Assembly: GCA_905250125.1 (NCBI GenBank)
Contig: CAJNOL010001195.1
Span: 1 to 64,000, forward strand
Source: Rotaria sordida
Lineage: Eukaryota; Rotifera; Eurotatoria; Philodinida; Philodinidae
Reading direction: 5' to 3'
Length of the DNA: 64,000 bases
Position numbers and translations under genes: made by a program. The notes beneath the pieces are model-generated. The model was given only the letters and a program-made list of their open reading frames with translations. It did no database searches and had not been told where the DNA came from. Each line of letters begins with the position of its first letter. The stretch's first letter is position 1. This document shows positions 25,901 through 37,637 of the stretch, piece after piece.

Positions 25901-26349
25901 GAATATAAAGATCGTTTTGATTTTAGTGAAGAACAGTTCGAAAGAGAAAAAGTAAATTGATTATTATTATTTTTTTATTTATAATAAATAAATGTATTTA
26001 ATAATTAATATTATTTAAATAGGAACGATGCAATCAAAATATAATAGATAAATGCTTTCAAACTCACGATTTTCATCATCCATCAAGATATCATGATAAT
26101 CCTCATATTTATCCATCAACAACAATGTTTCCATCGATAAATTTCGATGGAAATAATCCACACTATCCAAGATTTTTAAATAATCATTCTCATAGATCTG
26201 TTTTGCATAATAATAATGATAATTTACCAGATATATTTCGACAATTACATATACATTCTAATAACAATGATGATTATGATGATAATGATGATGATGATGA
26301 TGAACAAACACCGACTATTAATCGTCCATTACCAAAATTTCCTGAATGA
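22946..26349 (+). CDS. FAF1-like protein reduced to the UAS domain
   Basis: Seven exons: 22946-22978, 23033-23056, 23129-23252, 23322-23467, 23529-23683, 25711-25951, 26023-26349; 349 residues. Residues about 61-240 form a UAS thioredoxin-like domain with RRPLLIYVNNDKSLYSN and NNYVLWAWDVTF, closely matching the UAS domain of the full FAF1 immediately downstream. Two UAS exons have the same lengths (146 and 155 bases) and splice phases as in FAF1, showing tandem duplication. The UBA, ubiquitin-like and UBX domains are absent; instead there is an acidic N-terminus and a His/Asn/Asp-rich tail with a poly-Asp run. Without UBX it should not bind p97 the usual way. UAS domains of FAF1/FAF2/UBXN7 are known to bind long-chain unsaturated fatty acids, so a lipid-sensing role is possible. 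Function is inference; the family is secure. Confidence 0.85.
23684..25710 (+). other. Long intron inside the UAS domain of FAF1L
   Basis: A 2027-base intron, about 35 times the usual size here, interrupting the UAS domain at the same place where FAF1 has a 66-base intron. I see no gene or strong inverted repeat. Its length relative to the FAF1 counterpart suggests insertion of old elements. Confidence 0.5.
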
Positions 26350-26489
26350 TCAATTCGAATGATATTTAACTGTGATCATGTATATGTTTATATTCTTATT
26401 CGTTTTTTTTTCTTTCACTATAAAAAAAAAAACAAACTACTTTTGTGATTACTAATAAATATAACTTTATTTTAGATTTTTTCTTTAAT
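26350..26489 (+). other. FAF1L-FAF1 spacer with candidate trans-splice acceptor
   Basis: 140 bases between stop and next ATG. It contains a T-rich run (26401-26416), AATAAA at 26455-26460, and the acceptor TTATTTTAG at 26467-26475, 14 bases before the FAF1 ATG. This order (poly(A) signal, then acceptor) is what an operon processed by trans-splicing shows. Confidence 0.5.
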
Positions 26490-29400
26490 ATGAGTGACGA
26501 ATCACGTGAACAAATCTTATCTGATTTTCAAGTAAATTTTAAAATTTTCTTTTGTATAGATAGAAAATTTCTTGATTCTTTTTTTATTATATAGAATTGC
26601 ACAGGTTTAGAACATTTGGACGAATGTATTCATATTCTACAACAATATGAGTGGAATTTAATGGTAAAAATAAAAGAATTCTTTGTTTTTTTTTTATTAT
26701 TATTATACATATGTTAATAATAGGAGGCTGTTCAAGCTGTTCATGATCGAATTGGGATTGGCAATGATAATGAATCAACAGTACCAGTACAAGAAATAAC
26801 GAATAGAGATACATCATCAATAATAACAAATACAACGAATCAAAATGTTAATAATAATAAACGACAATCAGATCCGAATGAAATTGATGATTCAGATCAA
26901 CCAAGAATTATTAAAACTATACCTGGTAGTCAACGAACATCTAAAGGAGCAAGTTCTATAACAAATGTTGGGCTAGGTTAGCATGTTCATAGATTTCTTT
27001 TTTACTTTGCTTATCGATAATCGATTTCATGTTTTGAAAACATAAAGGAAATGAAAAGTTTGTAGAATTATATTTAGTTGCACTTGAATGATACTAATAT
27101 ACAATATCATATGTAATAAAGCATATAAACGCTTATTATTTACTTGGCATATGTGCAAACTCTTGCAAATTTCTTTTTCATGTAATAACTTCAATCATTA
27201 ATCAAATTGTTTTGATGACATGCAATTTCATAGTTTTATATAAAAATAGTCACTCTAAATTGTGAATCATATTTGTTGAACATGTTGTAGAAAATCAAGG
27301 GTAGGATATTTAAAGACTTCAAAAGCTGCAAGAAATTAACGTAACATATTCAATAAGTTTAGTAATATTGTTATATGCGTTCTATATATATTCTATATGA
27401 TTCAAAGAGATCGATATAATATGCGCCATACCGACGGCATTCGTCGCTAGTTCGATAATTTGACTATCTTCTGACTGTCATGTTACCACGGTATACCAAT
27501 AGTTGTTCTCCGACTAGTAATTTACTGTCGATATATCGATGGTAATGCGAACAAACATGCAACATGGTATATATATATATATATATCTATTAAGATTATT
27601 CTTTATGAAGAAATAAAAGAAGATTCGATTGTTTAGTGAATGATGATATTTGATTAGAAAAAGAATTTTGAAATAATTTATTTAACTTTCTTTTTTTTTT
27701 GTGTTATAGTTCGTGATTTAAATTTTACAGTTGAATATTGTGATCAAACAGAAAAAATAAGCACATTTGATAGTGAAAGTGTTTGTATGTAATTTACATT
27801 TTTTTTTTAATTTAAACTTATTTATATCTATATAAAAGATCAATTACGAGAAAAAATATCTAAAAAATTTTCTATTCCACCAAATAAACAACATTTTATC
27901 AATTGGACAATGAAAAGTTATGATGATCAAGTATGAATTTTCTTAATAAATAAATTTCTGGTTTATGTTTTTTTCTGTATATAAAAATTGAAATTTTTTT
28001 AGACAATATTAAAAGATCTAAATTTGCTAAAAGAAAATACAATTCATCTTACATCAATAGAAAATGGATCTGCTGTGTAATGAATTAATTTTATATTAAG
28101 ATAAAAGTTAAAAATCTTTTTATTCTAGTCAAATTCCTAATCATACAACTTCATCATCAAAAACTTCAGATGAATTTCCATTAACGGTGCTATGTGAAGA
28201 TAAATCAGGCAATTTAACACCATTTAAACTTACTTTACAATCACATACAACTATTAGTGAAGTTTGTTTTTAATTTTGTGTTAATTAAAAATCAAATAAA
28301 TATTTTTATTATTTAGATAAAAAAACAAACTGAACATTTAACTCATATACCTATCCAAGAACAAGCTTGGCAAGGTTTATTAGGTGCAAAAGATTCGGTA
28401 ATATTCAACGAAAAAAAAAATGCATTTAGATTTTATTCAATTTTCTAATTTTAGGATGAATTACGTCAAACATCAATTGCATCTAATGCACATCTAATTG
28501 TTTATCAATCGGATACATCATTAAATCAACAAATACCAACAATGAGAAAAGATACTAAAGTAAATAGGAGTTATATAAATTTCGACTCGAGCTCATATTC
28601 CTCTCATTAACTTCCCGAAAAATTCGACATCTTATAAAAAAATTGGTAGACTCTGTACTGCTTAGCAGTATGTGTTTTCAATAAAACGTATTACTCATCA
28701 AGATGGTATAGTATCCAGTAGGATAACATAGTATTTGGCAAGATGGCGTAGTTCATTGAGTGCGAGTTTGTCTTAATACCAGCTGACCTTGATGTTGTAG
28801 ATTTTCTAGCAGTTTGTTCATTAATCTAACAATTGATCATAGAAGGAACCGATATTAGCTACCAGTCAGTCCGGTCCGATGTGATCTATTCAGATTGGTA
28901 CCGGTACTGATCGTGTATGACCCGGATTGGCTCAATCTCTACAACTGATGGCGCCAACTGAAACATTTCAGCTACGATATTGATATAGTACTTTTTATCT
29001 ACTGATACACAATGTCGTCTTTCGAAATGCAATTTATTGACCAAAATGCTACAACTATAGTGTGATCTAAATTCATACTGATTAGTACTACGTCACGTTG
29101 CTGAACGAAACTCTAGAACTATAGTTTGGTCTAAATGCGTGCTACTGATAAGTACTTTCTAATGAAAATGACTACAGCTATCGACACATTAAAGAAGATC
29201 TGGGATCTTCTATTCTGTCTTATCGTTCATAAGTTACAAGGAGAAATCTTTTATTAAGTCTCTAAGAAAAGTCATATTTTTGTGATAGTCTCATCAATAA
29301 TTCTTAGTTTCAGTTCATTTTTGTCCAATACATCGTTAATAAACGAATTGATTTCACTGATTGTACAAGAGTAGAATGAGAAAGAAACAGATAATATCTT

Positions 29401-32400
29401 GTGAAAAAAAAAGGCAGACAATCATTGATAAGAAGACTGCTCTTAGAGCAATACAGTCAACATACTCTAACATCTTGGTACAATGTCTAATAGCACTTTT
29501 TTTTCCTAAAGCATAAGATCTATGACTGGCAGCACTTAACCTTCTCAATAGCTAAATAATTGAAAAAAAGGAAAATTAAATTTTTTTGTCAAATTTATTG
29601 AAGTCAGTTGCTTATATTGAGGTTTCAATAGTATAGATGGAATTTATTCTTTTTGCGAAAAGAAATATGTTCTCAGGCTCCGAAGAAATACTTCATAGAA
29701 CAATCCTCGACATGTTTTCTTCAATTATGAATGCGCTGTTTTGTCATAAAAACGTTTCTGAATTTTGAGAAGAAAGTGCAATGACGAAGAAACCTTTTAA
29801 TTAATATACAATCTGATTTTACCGAATATGTTCCTATTTTACAAAGATCTCTTCATGTATGATCCTTGCGAATATGTACTACATCAATTAGGTCCTATGA
29901 CCATGGAAACATTTTTCTACATGGAGAACTTAAAGTAGTTTTGTTCAGATTATGCTGCAATAGAGCACTGAAATAACTTCACAATATGTTTTCAATAAAG
30001 AAACACATGTTTAAATAGACTGTCCTTTCCTATTAAGTGTTTCTCAAGATTTTTCTAACTCAGAACTGACATCTCGCTATGATGACGGAAGCAAAATATT
30101 TTCCATACTGAACTTAAATATTAATATGGACATAAAAACTGAAGTAATCAATCAGCTGCAGAAATTATTTTAAAGAAAAAACGATTTTCAGATGGGATCT
30201 TCTAATATGTCGAAGGTTTTACTACTAAATACTATGCCATCTTGCCGAGTACAATGTCATCCTGATGGACACTATATTTTAATCAAAATATATATCGCTA
30301 AATCCTATAGAATCATAGAAATGAAAATTTATTATTTATAAATAGCGTTCGATAATATCTCCTGATCGAAATGAAGATGATCAAATGGATATTGAACATG
30401 ATAATGGTTTAGAATCATATGATGATGATGTTAATGTTTTATCTCAAAATAATTCTACTACAACATTTGCTACAGAAACAACAACATCAGGTCGAGAACC
30501 ACTTAGTAAGTCTAAATTATATATAGGATACAATATGGATTTTAAAAAACGAAAATTCAATTCATTCTGTGCGCAAAACTTTAGTTTTTTCGAGTGATCG
30601 AGTTAAAAAAGAAAAGAAGTATTTATGCAACATCTCTGCTATTATTTAATTAAAGAAAGATTTTGAAAAGTAATAAATCGCTTTTGAAATGAGTCTCACA
30701 TCATATTGAGCCTGTAGAAAAGCTAAAAATTAGGGGTGCTGCATTAGCATTGCATTAATTTTAATGCTAGCACCAATCTTTTTTGTTACGATCATAAGAC
30801 AAAAGTATTGTACTTTGTATTGATTAATGTAACATTAAAGTGAAGCAGCATCCCTGACTAGTTTCCGAAGATTTTCGTTACAGTTGAAACAACGAAAGTA
30901 TTATAGCTACCATTTAATTAATGCAATTATTGTATTAGTTTGATAGTAGCTGTAATGTTTTCGTATTCCAACTGTAACAAAAAAAAGTTTGGAAACTAGT
31001 CAGGAATACTACTTCGCTTCAGCGATACACTAGTCAATACAAAGTGTAATACTTTTGTTTTAGAATCATAACAAAAAAGATTGGTGTTAGCATTAAAATT
31101 AATGCAATGCTAATGCTAATGGTGCACCTCTACTAAAAAAGGATCCTTGTCTAATAGACCTATTTTTTTAAATTATGACTATTTTAGTGAGTTTTTCAAC
31201 AAAATACTATGGTTTACTTAGTTCATACTTTAAAATAGACCTTCAAGCTTTAAATGCAAACTTTGCAAAAATAAAATTCTTAATGGAAATAGTTCACTGT
31301 GAAAGTATCAGATTTTTGTAGTGTCTCTTATTGTCTGATATCAATATTGATAATTTCAATGAATCGCAAAGTTTACTAAAATGGTTCTAACTGAAGAAGA
31401 CAAAAAAACCATAAGCATGAATTCTTTTAGGCTTTGTCTAATCTCAATAGGGTCAATCTAATGAAATAAGATTCATTTCAAAACTCATTTATTCCTTAGT
31501 GAGATTTCTTCATAAGCATTTTTGATCTCAATTCAGATAAAATTTTATTGATATCTCTAGTCTAGCAAGCAGAAGCCAAGGTCGAAGCCAAATGTAATTT
31601 CTTGAGATCTCTTATTGTTGTTGCACATTCGAACACTGTCGTAAGATTCATAACATCTGATAATTATTTTTGTTTCCCATATATTGATGATATCTAGTCA
31701 TTGATTTTCCGATTATATCTGTCTCTAACGCTAAATATTTTGGCAATAAAATAATTAGCAATACTCTGTACTCTTGATCCGTTGAATAAAACCAGTATTA
31801 AAACAACTTCTGTATATGTCTCCTCATCTATTCTTATCAAACTTGCTCAGTGATGTCCTTAATACAGGAGTACCTGTAAAAACCGTGGACACCACCAAAG
31901 CTTCAAATAAAAAAGATACAGTTCGAAATGAATATCATACGAACATGAATTCTAGACTGTGCTTTTTGTTTTCACGTAAACATCTATGATTACCTTGATT
32001 TTCTATTCTACGAAGTGTCTTACAAAAATAAATATCAACGTAACTATCATTATCTTCTACAATTACAACGCTGATAACCATGGGTGTCCATGTGGTATGC
32101 AGCTTTTATGTGTACCTACAAGTTCCTCTTATTTACCTTGATATTTAATTGCAAAAACATATTGCATAAGTAAAAAACTATTAGCACAATCCCTTCGTGA
32201 TTAAAATATAAAACACGATGTAACTGCTGTTGCTAATCACCGAGAGAGTATTTTATATTATCTATCTTGGGACACGTTTCTTCAACATCCTCTTCAGAAA
32301 TGCAACAAGGAAACAATTCATATATTATAACGAGACTTTGTTCATATACTAATTTTGATCGTATATCAGCAGTGTCTGCCATGGTCTGTAGGGCTTGTGA

Positions 32401-35400
32401 ATTTTTATCCATTAAACTTCAACACTCCTTTTAGATAGTTTTTCACAAAACTAAAGCAATCATGGGTATCCATAGTTTTTACAGATACCCTAAACACAGT
32501 GTTCTTTCTTGTAACTTTCTTTTTCTCAGTACTACAATGAAAGAATTTTGAAAAACATAACTTCTATATTAAGGAATAGATTATTGTTATTTTTGTTTTT
32601 GTAATATTAATAAATAAAAACTAATGATATTTTTTCTAATATAGTTCCAGATGGATGTACAAATGATGCATTTGGTCTTGAACATTTTGCACGTGTCTTC
32701 AATAGACGTTATGGTTCAACAGGTCCTATTCTCTATATTGGCCCATTAGATCAAGCAATACAAGATTCACTTTATTCATCAATACATACTGTAAATATAA
32801 ATATCATTCTTTTCTATAAAAAGAAAAGATAATATTTTTTAATAGAGACGTCCATTAGCTATCTACCTTCATAATGATCAATCCGTCTGTGCTAATGTAT
32901 TTTGTTCTCAAGTTTTATCAGCTGATTCAATTGTTGAATATTTAGCAAATAATTATGTTCTTTGGGCTTGGGATGTTACATCTGATGGAAATCGAACAAG
33001 GTATTTCATGCAAAAAAACAATGAATAAAAGATTCAAATTTTTATTTTATTCTTGAATTATTTTAGATTATTGGAAACACTTCGACGATGTGTTGGTAAT
33101 CAATGTGCTCAACGTGTTGGTTCAATGGAAAATGATTCATTTCCATTATTACTTATTGTTATACGTTCTCGTGGTTCATTAGAATTAATAAATGTAATCG
33201 AAGGAAAAAGTACACCGAGTGAGGTTTTGCTCAATCTTATTCAATCATATGAATCATATGAACAACAACGATTACGTGATGTTGATGAAGAAATAATGCG
33301 TGAAAACCGTGAAAATCTTAAAAAACAACAGGAAGATGAGTATGAACAATCACTTCAAGCTGATTTAGCTAAAGAACGTGCACGACAAGAAGAACAAAAT
33401 GCTAATGAACGTTTAAAACAACAAAGATTAGTAAGAATTATTTTTTGTTATTTTTCATAGAATTTATATTTTATTTTGTTTTTTAATTATAGCAACAACA
33501 AGAAGAATCTAAAGCTCGTCTACCAGAAGAACCAAACGAGACAGAAAAAAATATTACTCGATTAAAAATTCGTTTACCTAATGATGAAGGTGTACTTATG
33601 AGACGTTTTCGTATTAATGATACTCTTCAAGTATGTTTTCTAATAAATATTCAAAATAGAATATTTGTCTATTTTGTGAAACATGATCTAAAAGGAGTGT
33701 TGAAGTATATAGGATAGAAATTTGTACTTCTCACAAACGTTGTTCATATACAACCAAAGATCATATATCAATAACATCTTATAATAATATATGAACTACT
33801 TCCATATTATATTTCTGGAAGATTAAGTAAAAGGATAGTGAAGAAATATGCTCCAGAATATATAGAATAAAACAATCTCCCTGGGATTAACAACAGCAGC
33901 AACTATATTGCTTTTCATATTTTGTAATCCCGCAAGGATTGTACTACTATTTTAAGATAAATAAAAACATGAAATAAGATGTTGAGAGAAGTTTAATAAC
34001 AATATAATTTTTATCGTTTTGCCTATTATGTTAACAAAAATAGCTCAAATCCAGATAGTGATTTTAATAGCCGATAGAGTTTTCTATCTAATGCATTCGA
34101 TAGCAAGATTTCATAGATGAACTATCATGATAAGTTTATAAAAGATCGAACACGATAAGTTTCAGGTACAAAATGAGGGTTTGCTGTGTTTTCTATGATC
34201 TTCCTTTAAATAGTTAAAAGTATCACAAAAATTGTAAAAAAAAAGTGAAATTTATCTAAAGATCGACTGAAAAACGCCTTTTTTTCAATTTTTTGTGATA
34301 CTTTTAACTTTTTAAGGGAAGGTTATAAAAGATGTGGTGATCTCTCATTTTATGCTCTGTAAAATGGCATTGTTGAAAAAATACCTTCTGAAATTTGAAA
34401 AACTATCGTGTTCGATATTTTGGAAATCTTGTCATCATAGTCCATCTATGAAATCTTGGTATAGAATTCTATTAGATAGAAAACTCTATTGGCTAATAAA
34501 ATCACTATCTGGATTTGAGTCTAATTGCTTAAATATTTTAGAAAAAAAAATGTCAAAAATACATTGTTATTAAATGTTATTCTACTAAGTTTATGTTATT
34601 TGATAAAAGAATAATTTCTTTTCAGAAAACTTCTCCAAAAGACTTCGCATATGAAGTAGATTTTACTTTCATTATTATAGAGAGTAATTCATGTTCTTTC
34701 AATATTAGAAGTGGTGTTGAAATTAAAATAGCAAGATCATGAATGATTGTAGATTTTGCACAAATTTAAAAAGTCTACTTTATTAAAATGAGAAAATCTT
34801 TATAGAACTAATGAGATATATAGTTTTAAAAAAAAACCTACTATCAAAATAAAATTCTAAATTTCAAATGTCTTCACAATTGATTTCTACTGTTGACATT
34901 TAGGTGTGCACCAGTTCACAGTTCAATGATTCGGAAGACTTGAATCAAACTATTGACGATTAACTCTTTTCTGTATGAGCAGTTTCGATGAACTGCTTCT
35001 TTCTGTGTGAATTAGGTTATTAAGTAAACTGTTTATCGTATCCAATTTGTTTGTGAGAACTCCATTTTAGGTCGCGTAGACTGATTTGGAAATGTGAGCT
35101 GACACAAATATTTTGGAAAGGATGAAATCAAGCTCATATGGAAAGAGTTAGATGGTCGATACCAGCTCAGTTAATCAATATGCAGTTGTCACGTACTTAT
35201 TGACAATTGAAATATCAAATACTCGATAGTTTTATGTTATTTGAAAAAGATATTTGTATCGTTCTGATGCAAAATTTTAATATCAGAATGTCCATATTTT
35301 GGCATAAAAATATTTAACTGCTACAATCTGTACTGAGTTAGAGCAATAAGAAGTCAACGACAAATAAGATATCATAAAAACAACTCACCGTACACAATGT

Positions 35401-35821
35401 GAAATATTAAAAGTAACATATCATATATCAATATAAACAATAGTGACTTATTTTAATTATATGCAAATGTAGTTTTGCAGATTGTTATATCTTGTGTACA
35501 ATTTGATCTGTTCATTTTAAATTAATGAAAAAATATTTTTATTTAAATATATTTTAATTAAATAAATAATCGACTTTTTATTTTCTCACTTAGGTATTAT
35601 TCGATTATCTCACAACTCAAGGACGTATGTTTGGTGAATATAAACTTTTAACAACTTATCCTAAACGAGATGTATGTTATTTATTCGAGAATTTTTTTCA
35701 TATTATGTTTTGTTTTTGTCTTTTTTTTTGCTCTTTTCAGTTAACATCACTTAATCAATCAGACACATTTGAACAATTAAAATTATATCCACAAGAACAA
35801 CTTATTCTCGAATCTTTGTAG
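26490..35821 (+). CDS. FAF1: FAF1 (UBXN3A-type p97 adaptor)
   Basis: FAF1 binds ubiquitinated proteins and hands them to the p97/VCP unfoldase in degradation and replisome disassembly. Sixteen exons: 26490-26531, 26595-26663, 26724-26976, 27710-27784, 27839-27930, 28003-28076, 28129-28261, 28317-28397, 28455-28559, 30346-30505, 32645-32790, 32846-33000, 33067-33430, 33493-33630, 35594-35671, 35741-35821; 681 residues (human 650). Order: UBA at about 1-45 (MSDESREQILSDFQ, then CTGLEHLDECIHILQQYEW), two ubiquitin-like regions about 120-310, acidic linker, UAS about 360-500 (NNYVLWAWDVTSDGNR), Glu/Gln-rich coiled coil about 500-580, UBX about 600-681 (RLKIRLP, MRRF, then YKLLTTYPKRD). All domains of the family are present. 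Four introns of 0.7-2.1 kb carry transposon remnants while the rest are 52-72 bases. Confidence 0.96.
26977..27709 (+). other. FAF1 intron 3, long
   Basis: A 733-base intron with a (TA)n run at about 27568-27586 and a somewhat GC-richer patch at 27420-27560 of unknown origin. No gene is visible. Confidence 0.45.
28560..30345 (+). other. FAF1 intron 9, holding a TIR-bounded element
   Basis: A 1786-base intron largely filled by the element at about 28708-30274. No protein-coding exon is supported; the minus-strand 64-codon frame at 29354-29548 has no domain. Confidence 0.5.
28708..30274. mobile_element. Non-autonomous DNA element with about 45-base inverted ends
   Basis: The left end, GTATAGTATCCAGTAGGAT...GGCAAGATGGCGTAGT (28708-28751), matches the complement of 30229-30274 (ATAGTGTCCATCAGGATGAC...GGCAAGATGGCATAGT) at most positions. 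Inside, 28868-28960 resembles part of the element at 51434-51720 (shared TCTGAATAGATCA), suggesting a nested hAT-like fragment. No transposase is readable. Exact ends and target duplication are not clear. Confidence 0.5.
30731..31132. mobile_element. hAT-type MITE, about 400 bases, with 8-base target duplication
   Basis: Ends are TAGGGGTGC and GCACCTCTA, and inverted-repeat arms extend about 190 bases (blocks CATTGCATTAATTTTAATGC, CACCAATCTTTTTTGTTA, CTGACTAGTTTCC), nearly the whole element. It is flanked by CTAAAAAT (30723-30730) and CTAAAAAA (31133-31140), an 8-base near-identical duplication typical of hAT insertions. No coding sequence. Arm divergence suggests a fairly old copy. Confidence 0.75.
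31866..32496. mobile_element. Element with 28-base inverted ends, about 630 bases
   Basis: AGGAGTACCTGTAAAAACC at 31866 is matched in complement by sequence ending at 32496 (AGGGTATCTGTAAAAACTA when read inward). It encloses a copy of the dispersed intronic repeat (32258-32455), which either inserted into it or forms part of it. No coding potential. Confidence 0.5.
32258..32455 (+). repeat. Dispersed intronic repeat copy
   Basis: Shares the CAATTCATATATTATAACGA core and the downstream AACTTCAACACTCCTTTTAG block with the inverted copy at 33671-33850, and the core with 64-137 and 8676-8810. The two FAF1 copies face each other across exons 11-14. Confidence 0.6.
33671..33850 (-). repeat. Dispersed intronic repeat copy, inverted
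   Basis: Reverse-complement match to the copies at 32258-32455 and 8676-8810, including the AATATATGAACTACTTCC core and CTAAAAGGAGTGTTGAAGT block. Divergence between copies is substantial, so the family is old. Confidence 0.6.
34030..34530. repeat. Fold-back element, about 500 bases
   Basis: The left arm (CTCAAATCCAGATAGTGATT at 34045, then GATAGAGTTTTCTATCTAAT and CAAGATTTCATAGATG) recurs as its complement in the right arm ending near 34520 (AATCACTATCTGGATTTGAG). The arms also share the region around AAAAGTATCACAAAAATTG near the centre. Almost the whole unit is an inverted repeat; it has no supported coding sequence, although the right arm contains a chance 79-codon frame. Confidence 0.65.
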
Positions 35822-37637
35822 CATATTCATCAATATCTTGCGTAAAAATGAACTTATTTATTTGGTTTTTTTTTCTTCTCATTCGATAATACAAAAGAAT
35901 TCAAAACTCGAAATCATCTTTGATCTCAATGTGTTGATTGCATTTTTTTTTCAACTGTTAAAATTTTCTTCTTTTGATTTTTCGTTCTTCTAAATGATGA
36001 CATTTTATATCTGCATAGCAATGAAAAGTTATGATTTTAATTCAGAAATATCATTTATAAACAAAAAATTCAGCAAACAATCTCATAATCTCTCAATTAT
36101 AGATCTTGGCTCATATTTCAAAATGTTTTGAACAATAGGAGAATTTATTTTATTTTATTTTTATAATTTATCTTCGCTTATAAAGCATGACAATAATTCC
36201 AAATGGATCTTTTTTTTCATATGCTTGGCATGTATAGACTTCATGAAAATCATACGAATGGCATCTTTGGAATTGGTCGGATATTTTTCAACCGAACCGA
36301 ATCGGACGGTTGAAATCCTTGATTTAATCGGCGAAAAATCACTGTGCTTCATGTGTCAATTAAACAATCAGTTCTTTCAAAAAACAGTCTATTACTTCAG
36401 TTCTACACAGACAAACAATGTAAAACTCATATAATCCTGAAAGTTTCTGATAGTAGCAATTCTTATTTTACTCAGTCATGTTCATGTTTCATATGTGCTA
36501 GCATTAAGAATGAACGAAGATTTCTTTCAAAATGTTTCATCTATATTAGACTTCCTATTTTAAAAATTTTTTAATATCTACGTATTTTCACAGTTATATG
36601 ATGCTAATAGTTCGCAAGATCTTGATAATACAACGGAATCTTTTTTGATATTTTGTAATGAAAGTATGAACTGAAAACTACTAACAGTTGAGATTTTATG
36701 AGACTCGATTAAAAGTAGTCCAGAAAAGTGCACTCGAAATTTCGAGATGAAAAACCTTTAGTTTAGACCGTATATGATGAGAAAATGTTAGCTCAGTATT
36801 TATAGCTGAGATTTTGATAGCGACAGGAAATTCGGCAATTGCAAACTTCCAAGCTCATATCTCTTAATCATTAAAACCATGGAAAGCGTTAAAAACTAGC
36901 AAAATAGACGAGCTTTAGTGCCCTGAAAAAATCAATATAAAAAAAAGTAGTGACTATTGGTCGGTTTTGAGAGTTCAACCGGATCGGAGCGGTAATCAGA
37001 AGACGACCAACCGATTTGGTTCCAAGTGTGATAAATAAGTATACTTAAAACGATCGATTGAAATAAAATAACTACATATTTTCTGCTCAAGATGAAATAA
37101 TACTATGTGTCTTTAGCCTTATACTCCCCATAATGATTCCAGAATAATCACTAATGAAACAACTATTGAAATAGAGTATTGGTCTATTCGGAAGGCTAAC
37201 AGTATACTAGACCGACCAGATGCACTTTCCTATATGTAGGATGATTTAGCACCTCCAGTTACCATTGACGAGTAACGACATGAAAAATACTATTTTATAT
37301 CGTTTATGAATAGCTTGTTGGTTTAGCAAAAATAAAATCTATTTTTTTAATTCAACAATACGAATAAACAAAAAAACCAATACATAAGTAATTCAATCAT
37401 CAGAGGCAGTTTATAATTATCGATTCATTATTCATCAGCTTCGAATATGATAAGATTTAAAACAATTAAGATGTGAGTTTGGTTTGGGTCTCTACTTGTC
37501 GGGCAACAATATCCATCTACACCTGAACTATAGAACTAATGATTTGATCAATATATTATTATTGTTTAAAAATATTTCTCGAATTCAATACAATTTAAAG
37601 AATTTATTGATTCAATCTAACAATGAAATGCAATAAT
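35822..37637. other. Convergent intergenic region between FAF1 and the secreted Cys-rich gene
   Basis: About 1.8 kb with no supported gene. Short frames at 36161-36574 overlap on both strands and lack domains. A GC-richer patch at 36955-37035 (TTGGTCGG, CAACCGGATCGG, GACCAACCGA) may be a repeat remnant. Confidence 0.4.

Larger units (their letters stand above)
30506..32644 (+). other. FAF1 intron 10, the longest, with several repeats
   Basis: A 2139-base intron. It carries a hAT-type MITE (30731-31132), a second element with inverted ends (31866-32496) and a dispersed repeat copy (32258-32455). Bases 31450-31520 resemble 3140-3210. Confidence 0.55.
33631..35593 (+). other. FAF1 intron 14, long, with a fold-back element
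   Basis: A 1963-base intron. It contains an inverted copy of the dispersed repeat (33671-33850) and a fold-back element (about 34030-34530). The remainder to 35593 shows no gene. Confidence 0.55.
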
